This document shows positions 17,653 to 26,010 of a stretch of 56,251 nucleotides of DNA, in pieces. The translations under genes and the position numbers were made by a program. Below the pieces are notes generated by a model that worked only from the letters and a program-made list of their open reading frames with translations, had not been told where the DNA came from and did no database searches. The DNA comes from an uncultured Ruminococcus sp. Lineage in GTDB: Bacteria; Bacillota; Clostridia; Monoglobales; Monoglobaceae. The stretch's first letter is position 1. Every line of letters begins with the position of its first letter. Location: the NCBI GenBank assembly GCA_902760955.1, contig CACWIG010000008.1:1-56251 (forward strand), written 5' to 3'.

Positions 17653-18483
17653 ATGACACCTTCTCTTAAATCACGTTTACTGACATCTGTGATTGGTATA
17701 CCTATAATCATTCTCATATTGTTGGCTCCTAAGTCAGTTATAACATTTGTTGTTATGATTGTTTCTCTTATAGGAATGCACGAATACTACAAGGCAACAG
17801 GTCTGTCAGAACATAAAAATTTATGCGTAATGGGCTACATTGCGGCAATAGTTATCTCTGTGGGCCTTAAGCTGTCAGTTGCCTTATCACTTACGTTGGT
17901 GTATTTATATGTGGTTGCACTGTTTCTGCTGATGCTGTTTAGCAATCGCACAATAAATATCAAACACCTGGCAGAGCTTTTGTTCGGTTTGGTTTACATT
18001 CCCTACTTCCTCTCCCACATAATATATATACATTCGTTGGACTTCGGCAGATTTTATGTGTGGCTTGTTTTTATCGGCGCATTTGTGTCTGACAGCTGTG
18101 CGTATTTTGTCGGTTCTTATCTGGGAAAGCATAAATTATGTCCGAACATCAGCCCTAAAAAAACTATTGAAGGTGCAATCGGCGGTGTGATAGGCGGTGG
18201 CTTGTCATTTGTTGTATATGGCATAATCGTAAATATATTCTTTACAAGCTACTTAAACGGAGGCAGTTTTAACTTGATTTTGCTGTTTATCCTTGGCGTA
18301 ATTGCATCTATTGTTTCTCAGATTGGTGATTTAACGGCTTCTGCCATTAAACGTCAATTCGGAATTAAAGACTTCGGAAACATTTTCCCCGGGCACGGCG
18401 GTATGCTGGACAGATGTGACAGCATAATTCTTGTAGCGCCTATAATATTCCTGTTTTTATACAGCGTAAGCATAATTATTTAA
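17653..18483 (+). CDS. cdsA: Phosphatidate cytidylyltransferase
   Basis: 276 residues with about eight transmembrane segments. The C-terminal CDP-alcohol signature is intact: SAIKRQFGIKDFGNIFPGHG followed by GMLDRCD. It makes CDP-diacylglycerol, the branch point of phospholipid synthesis, using CTP. It ends a plus-strand cluster and is followed directly by a terminator. The genes often seen next (dxr, rseP) are absent. Confidence 0.96.
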   Translation: MTPSLKSRLLTSVIGIPIIILILLAPKSVITFVVMIVSLIGMHEYYKATGLSEHKNLCVMGYIAAIVISVGLKLSVALSLTLVYLYVVALFLLMLFSNRTINIKHLAELLFGLVYIPYFLSHIIYIHSLDFGRFYVWLVFIGAFVSDSCAYFVGSYLGKHKLCPNISPKKTIEGAIGGVIGGGLSFVVYGIIVNIFFTSYLNGGSFNLILLFILGVIASIVSQIGDLTASAIKRQFGIKDFGNIFPGHGGMLDRCDSIILVAPIIFLFLYSVSIII

Positions 18484-18490
18484 TTAATGT

Positions 18491-18523
18491 AATATCCCAT
18501 ATCTTATATGGGATATTTTTTTG
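18491..18523 (+). terminator. Terminator of the pyrH-cdsA operon
   Basis: ATATCCCATAT/ATATGGGATAT stem with a short loop and seven T residues, beginning 8 bases after the cdsA stop. Confidence 0.92.
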
Positions 18524-18533
18524 TAAAAATTTC

Positions 18534-18562
18534 TTGATTTTTAGCTTAATACGATATATAAT
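18534..18562 (+). promoter_or_regulatory. Promoter of the Na/Pi cotransporter gene
   Basis: TTGATT (18534-18539), 17 bases, TATAAT (18557-18562). A second TATAAT at 18564-18569 has the wrong spacing. Confidence 0.7.
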
Positions 18563-18612
18563 ATATAATGGATTAAACTTGATTTGCAATATCGCATTGG
18601 AGGCTGATTTAT

Positions 18613-20376
18613 ATGGACATCTTCTCTATATTAACTCTTATCGGCGGACTTGCCATCTTCCTTTACGGAATGGACTTAATGGGTGACGGCTTAAAGAAGT
18701 TGGCAGGCGGTCAGCTTGAAACATTTTTAGGAAAGCTGACGTCAACCAAATTTAAAGGCTTTTTGCTTGGACTTATTGTTACCGCAATAATCCAATCATC
18801 TTCTGCCACTACTGTTATGCTTGTGGGCTTTGTAAATTCGGGAATTATGAATTTATCCCAGACCATCAGTATAATTATGGGTGCCAATATCGGAACAACC
18901 GTTACATCCTGGCTCCTCAGTATGACAGGTATCCAAGGTGCCAGCTTCTTCCTTAAACTTTTAAAGCCCGAATCGTTCTCACCTATTCTTGCAATTATAG
19001 GTGTTGTAATGATAATGGCAAGCGATAGCGACCGCCGCAAAAATATCGGTTCCATATTAATCGGCTTTGCATTGCTTATGTTCGGAATGGAAACAATGAG
19101 CTCCTCTATGGAAGGACTTAAGGACAATGATGCTTTCACAAAGCTGTTGATTATGTTCGCTAACCCTGTAATGGGTATCATAGTCGGCACTTTGTTTACT
19201 GCAATAATTCAATCATCATCAGCTTCAATCGGTATACTTCAGGCGTTATCTCTTACGGGTGCAATCCCGTATTCCACCGCCATACCGATTATATTGGGTC
19301 AGAATATAGGTACGACTATCACACCTGTTCTGTCGGCAATAAGCGGTAATGTTCAATCCAAACGAGTTGCTGCCGCCTGTGTCTATATTAAAATGATTGG
19401 CGTTATTGTTGTCGCGGTTGCTTTCTATGTATTAAATGCAATATTCAAGTTCTCCATTATGGACCAAAATGTTTCCGTACTTTCAATTGCCATAATTCAC
19501 ACATTGTTTAACATTATTTCAACTGTCATTATAATGCCTTTCTGCGGTTGGATAGAAAAAATATCCAAGAAAACAATTAAAGGCGAAAAAGAGAAAAGCG
19601 ACGTATTCTCCACTCTGGACGACAGATTTTTATCTATTCCGTCATTCGCTGTTGAAAAGTGCAGAACTCTTGTATTTGATATGTTTGAAATTACAAGACA
19701 TTCACTTTTGGAGGCAACTTCATTGCTCACTAAATTTGACAAAGCAAAGGCAAAGAATATAGTTGAAAATGAAGCCAATATTGACAAGTATGAGGATAAG
19801 ACAAGTGCCTACCTGGTTAAAATCGCAGGGAAAGAACTGTCGGCAAATGACAGCCTTGAGGTTACACGTCTGTTGCACGTAGTCGGTGATATCGAAAGAG
19901 TATCCGACCACTCGGTAAACATTTTAAATGTTGCCCGTGAGATTTCTGAAAAAGGTATTGTATTCTCAAAGGAAGCCGCTGAGGATATAAATATAATTAC
20001 CTCGGCAGTCAATGAAATAATTAATATAACCATTGATGCATTTATCAATGAAGATTATGACCTTGCCAAAAAGGTAGAGCCTCTTGATGCGGTAATAGAC
20101 AAACTGAAATATAAAATCAAGAATAATCATATTAAGCGTCTGCGTGATGGTGATTGTACTGTGGAAATGGGATTTATTTTATCCGACCTTCTCACAACAT
20201 ATGAGAGGGTATCAGGTCACTGTTCAAATATCGCCGTCAGCCTTTTGGAGCCTGAGATAGAAACACTTGAAACCCACGACTATTTAAAACACGTTAAGGC
20301 AGATGGTGAAAATGAGTATTTTGACGATTATAAAGCCTATAAGCAAAAATACAGATTACCTCATTACGAAAAGTAA
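18613..20376 (+). CDS. Na/Pi cotransporter family protein with PhoU-like C-terminus
   Basis: 587 residues. Two inverted Na/Pi repeats each carry the substrate motif: IIQSSSATTVML with GANIGTT (about 60-100), and IIQSSSASIGIL with GQNIGTT (about 198-238). Residues ~350-570 form a helical PhoU-like domain with the phrase VVGDIERVSDHSVNI. The protein probably imports phosphate with sodium, with the PhoU part sensing or regulating. It stands alone between its own promoter and terminator. Confidence 0.93.
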   Translation: MDIFSILTLIGGLAIFLYGMDLMGDGLKKLAGGQLETFLGKLTSTKFKGFLLGLIVTAIIQSSSATTVMLVGFVNSGIMNLSQTISIIMGANIGTTVTSWLLSMTGIQGASFFLKLLKPESFSPILAIIGVVMIMASDSDRRKNIGSILIGFALLMFGMETMSSSMEGLKDNDAFTKLLIMFANPVMGIIVGTLFTAIIQSSSASIGILQALSLTGAIPYSTAIPIILGQNIGTTITPVLSAISGNVQSKRVAAACVYIKMIGVIVVAVAFYVLNAIFKFSIMDQNVSVLSIAIIHTLFNIISTVIIMPFCGWIEKISKKTIKGEKEKSDVFSTLDDRFLSIPSFAVEKCRTLVFDMFEITRHSLLEATSLLTKFDKAKAKNIVENEANIDKYEDKTSAYLVKIAGKELSANDSLEVTRLLHVVGDIERVSDHSVNILNVAREISEKGIVFSKEAAEDINIITSAVNEIINITIDAFINEDYDLAKKVEPLDAVIDKLKYKIKNNHIKRLRDGDCTVEMGFILSDLLTTYERVSGHCSNIAVSLLEPEIETLETHDYLKHVKADGENEYFDDYKAYKQKYRLPHYEK

Positions 20377-20405
20377 AATATGTTAGCGATTTACGCAAGA
20401 TAGCC

Positions 20406-20440
20406 AAAACCCCTCAAGCACGTATGCTTGAGGGGTTTTA
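20406..20440. terminator. Bidirectional terminator between convergent genes
   Basis: A 15-bp perfect stem (AAAACCCCTCAAGCA with its complement) and a 5-base loop or less. It lies 29 bases past the Na/Pi gene on the plus strand and 8 bases past the acyl-CoA ligase stop on the minus strand. Confidence 0.92.
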
Positions 20441-20448
20441 AAGTATTT

Positions 20449-22143
20449 TTACTTCTTGTAATTTTCTACGTCGTTATCTCTGATTTCTTTTCTTCTGATT
20501 TTACCATTGAAGGTCTTAGGCAGATTTTCAACGTATTCTATAACTCTCGGATACTTATAAGGAGCGGTATTCTCTTTGACGTATACCTGCAACTCCTTAG
20601 TCAGTTCATCTGACGGAGTGTAACCATTTGCAAGAACGATTGTCGCTTTTACGGCAAAGCCTCTGATTGGGTCAGGCACACCTGTAACAGCAACCTCAGA
20701 TACTGCCGAATGTTCAAGCAATACGCTCTCTATCTCGAAAGGTCCGATACGATAACCTGACGACTTAATAACGTCATCATTTCTGCCAACGTATCTGAAC
20801 ATTCCCTTTTCATCACGATATGCAGTATCGCCTGTGTGATAGAAACCGTCGTGCATTGACTTCTTTGTGTCTTCTGCACTAAAGTTATATGAGTCGAGAA
20901 GTCCACATGACTTTCTCATTTTACTCAATACTCTGACACAGATTTCACCGGTTGCACCACGTGGGCAGGACTCGCCGTCCTCACCTAAGATATGAACATC
21001 ATATCCCGGAACAGGGTAACCGATACATCCAGGGACAGGTTCGCACCAAGGATAGATAGTTGCGATACAAACTGTTGTTTCGGTCTGTCCAAAGCCTTCG
21101 TATATCTTATGTCCTGTCTTGTTGTACCAATTGTTGTAAATTTCAGGGTTTAACGCCTCACCTGCTGTACAGCAATGTGTCAGACTTGATAAATCATATT
21201 TTGATACGTCATTCTGTAAAATCATTCTGTACATAGTTGGCGGTGCACAGAAGGTTGTGATTTTATACTTTTCAATCTTTTCAAGGATATCAGCGCCATC
21301 AAACTTCTCAAAGTCATATACGAATACGGCACTTTCGCCGAACCATTGTCCGTAAAGCTTACCCCATAAGGACTTAAGCCAGCCTGTGTCTGAGATTGTA
21401 AAGTGCAGGCCGCCGTCTACAACTCTGTGCCAAAAAACACCTGTCATAATATGACCTAAAGGATATTTAAAGTTATGAGTTATAATTTTAGGATAACCTG
21501 ATGTACCTGACGAAAACGCCATAAGCATAGTGTCATCAGCCATTGTATCAGCCTCACCTGTGGGTCTTGTCCATTCGGAGCTTGCCATTTCAAAGCCTGC
21601 TTCAAAGTCTATCCAATCTTCGCCTGCATCTTTGTGTCCTGTAACGAACTTCTTTTCTATGGTTTCGTAACTGTCTTTGCCCTCATCAAAGTATTCTGTT
21701 TCCTTACCATCGCCTGTGATAACGACAGCCTTGATGTTACCTACGTTACAACGATAAACATAGTCCTTTGCTTTGAGCATATTTGTTGCCTGAACAACAA
21801 CGGCACCTATTTTATGGAGTCCCAAAATACAGAACCAGAAGTAGTAACTACGCTTTAAAACAAGCATAACTCTGTCGCCTTTTTTTATTCCCATATAATG
21901 AAAATAGTTAGCCGCCTTGTTTGAATAAATCATCATATCTTTAAAGGTGAATTTCTTTTCTTCACCATCTTTTGACACCCATACCATAGCGAGTTTATCA
22001 GGACTTTGCTTGCCTAATTCGTCAATTACATCATATGCAAAGTTAAAGTTTTTGGGGTATGTCAGTGTATAGTTCTTCTGTGCATCCTTAAGTGATATAA
22101 AATCATCACGGCTTGCACCTACATATTTTTCATAAATAGCCAT
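20449..22143 (-). CDS. AMP-forming acyl-CoA synthetase (medium/branched-chain or acetyl type)
   Basis: 564 residues of the ANL superfamily. The phosphate loop is AFSSGTSGYPK (about 210-220), the adenine motif is GFGQTET, the hinge region is HTGDTAYRDEKGMFRYVGRN, and the catalytic lysine lies in LPKTFNGKIRR near the C-terminus. The overall pattern resembles acetyl-/ACSM-type ligases rather than long-chain ones. It is last in an operon with a branched-chain aminotransferase and a 2-oxoacid:ferredoxin oxidoreductase, so the substrate is plausibly isobutyrate, isovalerate, 2-methylbutyrate or an aryl acid. Confidence 0.88.
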   Translation of the reverse strand: MAIYEKYVGASRDDFISLKDAQKNYTLTYPKNFNFAYDVIDELGKQSPDKLAMVWVSKDGEEKKFTFKDMMIYSNKAANYFHYMGIKKGDRVMLVLKRSYYFWFCILGLHKIGAVVVQATNMLKAKDYVYRCNVGNIKAVVITGDGKETEYFDEGKDSYETIEKKFVTGHKDAGEDWIDFEAGFEMASSEWTRPTGEADTMADDTMLMAFSSGTSGYPKIITHNFKYPLGHIMTGVFWHRVVDGGLHFTISDTGWLKSLWGKLYGQWFGESAVFVYDFEKFDGADILEKIEKYKITTFCAPPTMYRMILQNDVSKYDLSSLTHCCTAGEALNPEIYNNWYNKTGHKIYEGFGQTETTVCIATIYPWCEPVPGCIGYPVPGYDVHILGEDGESCPRGATGEICVRVLSKMRKSCGLLDSYNFSAEDTKKSMHDGFYHTGDTAYRDEKGMFRYVGRNDDVIKSSGYRIGPFEIESVLLEHSAVSEVAVTGVPDPIRGFAVKATIVLANGYTPSDELTKELQVYVKENTAPYKYPRVIEYVENLPKTFNGKIRRKEIRDNDVENYKK

Positions 22144-22165
22144 TTTTTCCGTTCACCTCAAAATA

Positions 22166-22732
22166 TTATTTCACAACAACGGCGATAAACTTAACAGGTT
22201 CGTCACCGATTGCCTGTTCTGCGTGGGGAATACTGCTGTCAAAGTACACGCTGTCACCTTCTGATAATTCATAGGAAATGTCACCGATATACAGCTTCAT
22301 TTTACCTGACAAAAGGTAATTAAACTCCTGACCCTCGTGTCCGTGCATAACAGGCGGTTTTCCGTCGGGTGTGCAGGTAACAAGGAAAGGCTCTGCCTTT
22401 TTGTTTCTGAAGGTATAAGCCAAATGCTTATAGTCATACTCGTGTGCTCTCTGAACAGAATAGCCTTTGCCTTTTTTGACCATACAGCACATTGACAATG
22501 TGGGTGCGTCACCGCTTATCAAGTCAAGGACATCAACACCCAAAATCTCAGCAGCGTTATATATAAAGCTGAAGGAAAAGTCCATCATACCCTTTTCGTA
22601 TGCCACATATGTTTCTTCGTCAACACCTAACTTTTCAGCCATTTCGGAAACCGAAATCTCCATATCGTCACGCAGCCCTGCAAGACGCATACCAATATCT
22701 TTAATTTGCTCGTTCTTAATTTCTTCGCTCAT
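22166..22732 (-). CDS. XRE-family regulator with C-terminal cupin
   Basis: 188 residues. The N-terminal helix-turn-helix spans about 12-68 (GMRLAGLRDDMEISVSEMAE). A cupin_2 domain covers about 110-185, with HGHEGQEFNYLLSGKMKLYI and PHAEQAIGDEPVKFIAVVV. HTH-cupin proteins usually sense a small molecule and control the neighbouring catabolic operon. It sits between korC and the acyl-CoA ligase, so autoregulation of this operon is the simple reading. A perfect inverted repeat at 27072-27090 is a candidate operator. Confidence 0.9.
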   Translation of the reverse strand: MSEEIKNEQIKDIGMRLAGLRDDMEISVSEMAEKLGVDEETYVAYEKGMMDFSFSFIYNAAEILGVDVLDLISGDAPTLSMCCMVKKGKGYSVQRAHEYDYKHLAYTFRNKKAEPFLVTCTPDGKPPVMHGHEGQEFNYLLSGKMKLYIGDISYELSEGDSVYFDSSIPHAEQAIGDEPVKFIAVVVK

Positions 22733-22746
22733 AATCTGTACCTCCT

Positions 22747-23283
22747 CTACCCTTCATAATTATATCCAAGTTCTACTGCACTCATATTGAGGTCATACAA
22801 ATTCTGTTTTTTGGCAGATACAACTTTTTTCATTGCTTTTTCGATATTTTCCTTTGGAATTATATCCGTGTTTTTAATCATAAGACCTATCATAATCATA
22901 TTTGCAAGACCATTCAGTTTTTTTTCTGAAGCAAGCATTGATGCAGGAATATAATATGCCTCTATGTCCTCTCTCTCGCTCTTCTTTTCAATCAAAGAGC
23001 TGTCCACAAAGACCTTACCGCCAGGCTTTATTTCGTTAATGTACTTATCAAACGAAGGAGCGTTCATTGCGATTAAGATATCAGGCTTATCAACAATGGG
23101 AGAACCGATTTTGTTATCGCTGATTATAATACTGCAATTTGCTGTACCGCCTCTCATTTCAGGCCCGTAAGACGGCAGCCACGAAACCTCTTTTCCGTCA
23201 ATCAAACCCTCGTATGCAAGGAACTTTCCCGAAAACAGAATACCCTGTCCGCCAAAGCCCGCGATTAATATTTGCTTATTCAT
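22747..23283 (-). CDS. 2-oxoacid:ferredoxin oxidoreductase, gamma subunit
   Basis: 178 residues. It starts with the family motif IAGFGGQGILFSGKFLAYEG, then SWLPSYGPEMRGGTANCSII. This is the KorC/PorC/VorC gamma domain. It overlaps the beta-subunit gene by 8 bases. The operon order is delta, alpha, beta, gamma. Confidence 0.94.
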   Translation of the reverse strand: MNKQILIAGFGGQGILFSGKFLAYEGLIDGKEVSWLPSYGPEMRGGTANCSIIISDNKIGSPIVDKPDILIAMNAPSFDKYINEIKPGGKVFVDSSLIEKKSEREDIEAYYIPASMLASEKKLNGLANMIMIGLMIKNTDIIPKENIEKAMKKVVSAKKQNLYDLNMSAVELGYNYEG

Positions 23284-24025
23284 CAGCCTGTGCCCCCTTG
23301 TCCTTATAAACTCCGAGAGGATAATACGGAATCATATTTTCCTCCAGCCATTTCATAGAATCAAGGGGAGTCATACCCCAATTAGTAGGACAGGTTGAAA
23401 GGACTTCAACAAGTGAAAAACCTTTTCCTTCTACCTGATTTTGAAATGCCTTTTTAATAGCCGCCTTAGCAGCCTTGATATTTTTAACATTGTTTACCGC
23501 AACTCTTTCAAGATAGGTTGCACCGTCAACATTTGACAAAAGTTCGCAAACCTTAACGGGATATCCTACCTTAGACACATCTCTGCCGTAAGGCGAAGTC
23601 TGTGTAACCTGACCAGGCAAAGTAGTAGGTGCCATCTGCCCGCCTGTCATTCCGTAAATAGCATTGTTTACAAAAATAACAGTGATATTTTCGCCTCTTG
23701 CGGCACTGTGTACGGTTTCGGCAGTACCGATTGCGGCAAGGTCGCCGTCACCCTGATATGTAAATACAATGTTATTTTCGTCCGATCTCTTTACACCTGT
23801 TGCAACTGCGGGAGCTCTGCCGTGTGCCGCCTGAACCATATCACAGTTGAAATAATTATACGAAAAAACAGAACAGCCAACAGATGCGACACCGATTGTA
23901 CGGCCGTTTAAGCCTAACTCATCAATGGCTTCAGCCACAAGTCTATGAATAATGCCGTGTGTACATCCAGGGCAGTAGTGCAATACTGCGTCTGTAAGTG
24001 CGTTTGGTTTTTCAAATACTGCCAT
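23276..24025 (-). CDS. 2-oxoacid:ferredoxin oxidoreductase, beta (TPP-binding) subunit
   Basis: 249 residues. The thiamine diphosphate site is visible as QGDGDLAAIGTAE with VNNAIYGMTGGQMAPTT. An N-terminal CPGC (in HYCPGCTHGI) is usual for KorB. It catalyses reversible CoA-dependent oxidative decarboxylation of 2-oxo acids with ferredoxin. It overlaps the alpha-subunit stop by one base. Confidence 0.95.
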   Translation of the reverse strand: MAVFEKPNALTDAVLHYCPGCTHGIIHRLVAEAIDELGLNGRTIGVASVGCSVFSYNYFNCDMVQAAHGRAPAVATGVKRSDENNIVFTYQGDGDLAAIGTAETVHSAARGENITVIFVNNAIYGMTGGQMAPTTLPGQVTQTSPYGRDVSKVGYPVKVCELLSNVDGATYLERVAVNNVKNIKAAKAAIKKAFQNQVEGKGFSLVEVLSTCPTNWGMTPLDSMKWLEENMIPYYPLGVYKDKGAQADE

Positions 24026-25095
24026 TATTTTGCACCTCCCATTTTTACTGCTTCGTCAATTTTGTCAAGAACATTCTGTGTTGTAGGAATCATTCCGCCT
24101 ACACGATTGCAAAGCAGAACAGGTTTCTTACATCTTGTTGCCAACTCAATATCCTCAATCATCTGTCCCATATTAAGCTCAACGGATATAAATGAGTTAA
24201 CCTTATCCGCCGCCTTATTTAAAACATCTTTAGGGAACGGCCAAAGAGTAATAGGTCTTATCATTCCGACTTTTATTCCCTTTTCTCTTGCCTCGTCAAT
24301 TGCGTTCTGAGAAACACGTGCGGCAACGCCAAAGGCAACAATACAGATTTCAGCATCTTCCATTCGGTATTCTTCATACATAACCTCGTTCTTTTCAACC
24401 TGAGCGTATCTCTCATATCTTTCAAAGTTGAACTGTTCAAGCTCCTCAGGCTTTAAGAACAGAGAGTTTACAATATTCGGTTTTCTCTTTTCCTTTGTAC
24501 CTGTCAAAGCCCAAGGCTTGTCGTACTTAGTAACATTCTTTGCATCAAGAGTAACAGGCTCCATCATCTGTCCCATTGTTCCGTCTGCAAGGAGCATAGC
24601 AGGCATTCTGTACTTATCGCCAAGGTCAAACGCCTTAAAGGTCAAGTCAACCATTTCCTGAACGGAAGCAGGTGCCAAAACTATCATATGAAAGTCGCCG
24701 TGTCCTGCACCTCGTGTTGCGTGGAAGTAATCAGACTGTGAAGGCTGAATACCACCAAGACCCGGGCCGCCTCTCTGTACGTTTACTACCAAAGCAGGCA
24801 AGTCACAGCCTGCTAAGTATGACAACCCCTCACTTTTAAGAGAAATACCCGGGCTTGATGATGATGTCATAACTCTCTTGCCTGTAGCGGCAACACCGAT
24901 TACCATATTTATAGCTGCAATTTCGCTCTCTGCCTGTAAGAAAACACCGCCGTCAACCTTAGGCATTCTTTTTGACATATATGCGGCAACCTCTGTCTGA
25001 GGCGTAATAGGATATCCAAAGTAATGATGACAGCCTGCCATAATAGCGGCTTCAGCCATTGCCTCGTTGCCCTTCATTAATACTTTTTCTGACAT
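24025..25095 (-). CDS. 2-oxoacid:ferredoxin oxidoreductase, alpha subunit (KorA/VorB-like)
   Basis: 356 residues. Motifs include MAEAAIMAGCHHYFGYPITP at the start, SSSSPGISLKSEGLSYLAG, RGGPGLGGIQPSQSDYF and the C-terminal VELNMGQMIEDIELAT. Annotated relatives are variously called 2-oxoglutarate or 3-methyl-2-oxobutanoate oxidoreductase (VorB). The presence of ilvE in the same operon favours the branched-chain type, but sequence alone cannot decide. Confidence 0.93.
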   Translation of the reverse strand: MSEKVLMKGNEAMAEAAIMAGCHHYFGYPITPQTEVAAYMSKRMPKVDGGVFLQAESEIAAINMVIGVAATGKRVMTSSSSPGISLKSEGLSYLAGCDLPALVVNVQRGGPGLGGIQPSQSDYFHATRGAGHGDFHMIVLAPASVQEMVDLTFKAFDLGDKYRMPAMLLADGTMGQMMEPVTLDAKNVTKYDKPWALTGTKEKRKPNIVNSLFLKPEELEQFNFERYERYAQVEKNEVMYEEYRMEDAEICIVAFGVAARVSQNAIDEAREKGIKVGMIRPITLWPFPKDVLNKAADKVNSFISVELNMGQMIEDIELATRCKKPVLLCNRVGGMIPTTQNVLDKIDEAVKMGGAK

Positions 25096-25117
25096 TTATT
25101 TCATTCCTTTCTTAAAA

Positions 25118-25318
25118 CTACCCTACAGTAATAACACAGTCAGGACACATAGTCGCACAGAAAGCACAGCCTATGCATTCCTCCTTATTCTCAACACCCG
25201 CAGGGTGATATCCCTTTGAATTAAGGTCGTCTTTTAATTTAACTATATGCTTAGGACAGGCGGACACACATAATCCGCATCCCTTACACAAACTTTCATT
25301 AAATTTTACCTTTGCCAT
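25118..25318 (-). CDS. Two-cluster ferredoxin, delta subunit of the 2-oxoacid oxidoreductase
   Basis: 66 residues with two [4Fe-4S] motifs: CKGCGLCVSACPK and CIGCAFCATMCPD. The ATG at 25318 has GAGAG/GAGAT upstream and begins right after the preceding stop. It passes electrons from the thiamine site to free ferredoxin. Confidence 0.94.
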   Translation of the reverse strand: MAKVKFNESLCKGCGLCVSACPKHIVKLKDDLNSKGYHPAGVENKEECIGCAFCATMCPDCVITVG

Positions 25319-25320
25319 TT

Positions 25321-26010
25321 TTATCTCCTCTCTCTCAGCCAAGACTGTCTGACATACAGCTTAATCGGCTGTACGTTATCTATTTTCCCTGAAAGCTCTC
25401 CTACAAGCTCCTCTTTTACAGTTGTCATTTTTATATCAAGTCCCGTCAGATGCGAAACCTCCTCCGCATACTCCACAGACTTTAAAACCGAATTGGCTGT
25501 TGTTTCCTCTCCGATATTTGAATTATTTACTATTCCCGTAAACTTAATGCCTGCGGCTGTTTCAATCTCGCTCATTACCTCAACGGCAGACCTTGCATCA
25601 GCAGTCAAATATCTGTATTTATTGATTACATACAACATTTCGTAATCATTCTCCTGCCTCATATACGGAACATATCTGCCGAGCGCTAAGGCACCTCTGT
25701 CGTCACCGCCTACGTCAATAATAGCTGTTATGCTCTTGTCGGCAAAGACGGAATATATATCAGCAGGCAAAGCAGGTGTATCAACATTTGTATTTGCATA
25801 CTCAGACGAAATCAAACGTATCCCCGCATCCTCCAAAACCTGTTCCGAGTCCTTTGTTCTGAAATAGGGATTGACTATATCAATGTCGGCAATCGCCGTC
25901 TTTCTGCCAAGTTTTGCAGTCTCAAGAGCGTAGTTTACAGCGATATTTGTCTTACCGCTCCCGTAGTGTCCTGCGAAAACAGTAACTCTTTTTATATTTG
26001 AACTGTCCAT
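25321..26010 (-). CDS. MinD/ParA-like P-loop ATPase of the kor operon
   Basis: 229 residues. Walker A is AGHYGSGKTN (about 13-22). A Walker A' style DIDIVNPYFRTKD follows, and DVGGDDRGA resembles the Walker B region of the MinD/NifH/CobQ class. No DNA-binding or membrane-targeting helix is evident. It overlaps ilvE by 19 bases and is followed 2 bases later by the delta ferredoxin gene, so it is firmly part of the operon. Its role is unknown; maturation or ATP-dependent activation of the oxidoreductase is possible. Confidence 0.8.
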   Translation of the reverse strand: MDSSNIKRVTVFAGHYGSGKTNIAVNYALETAKLGRKTAIADIDIVNPYFRTKDSEQVLEDAGIRLISSEYANTNVDTPALPADIYSVFADKSITAIIDVGGDDRGALALGRYVPYMRQENDYEMLYVINKYRYLTADARSAVEVMSEIETAAGIKFTGIVNNSNIGEETTANSVLKSVEYAEEVSHLTGLDIKMTTVKEELVGELSGKIDNVQPIKLYVRQSWLRERR

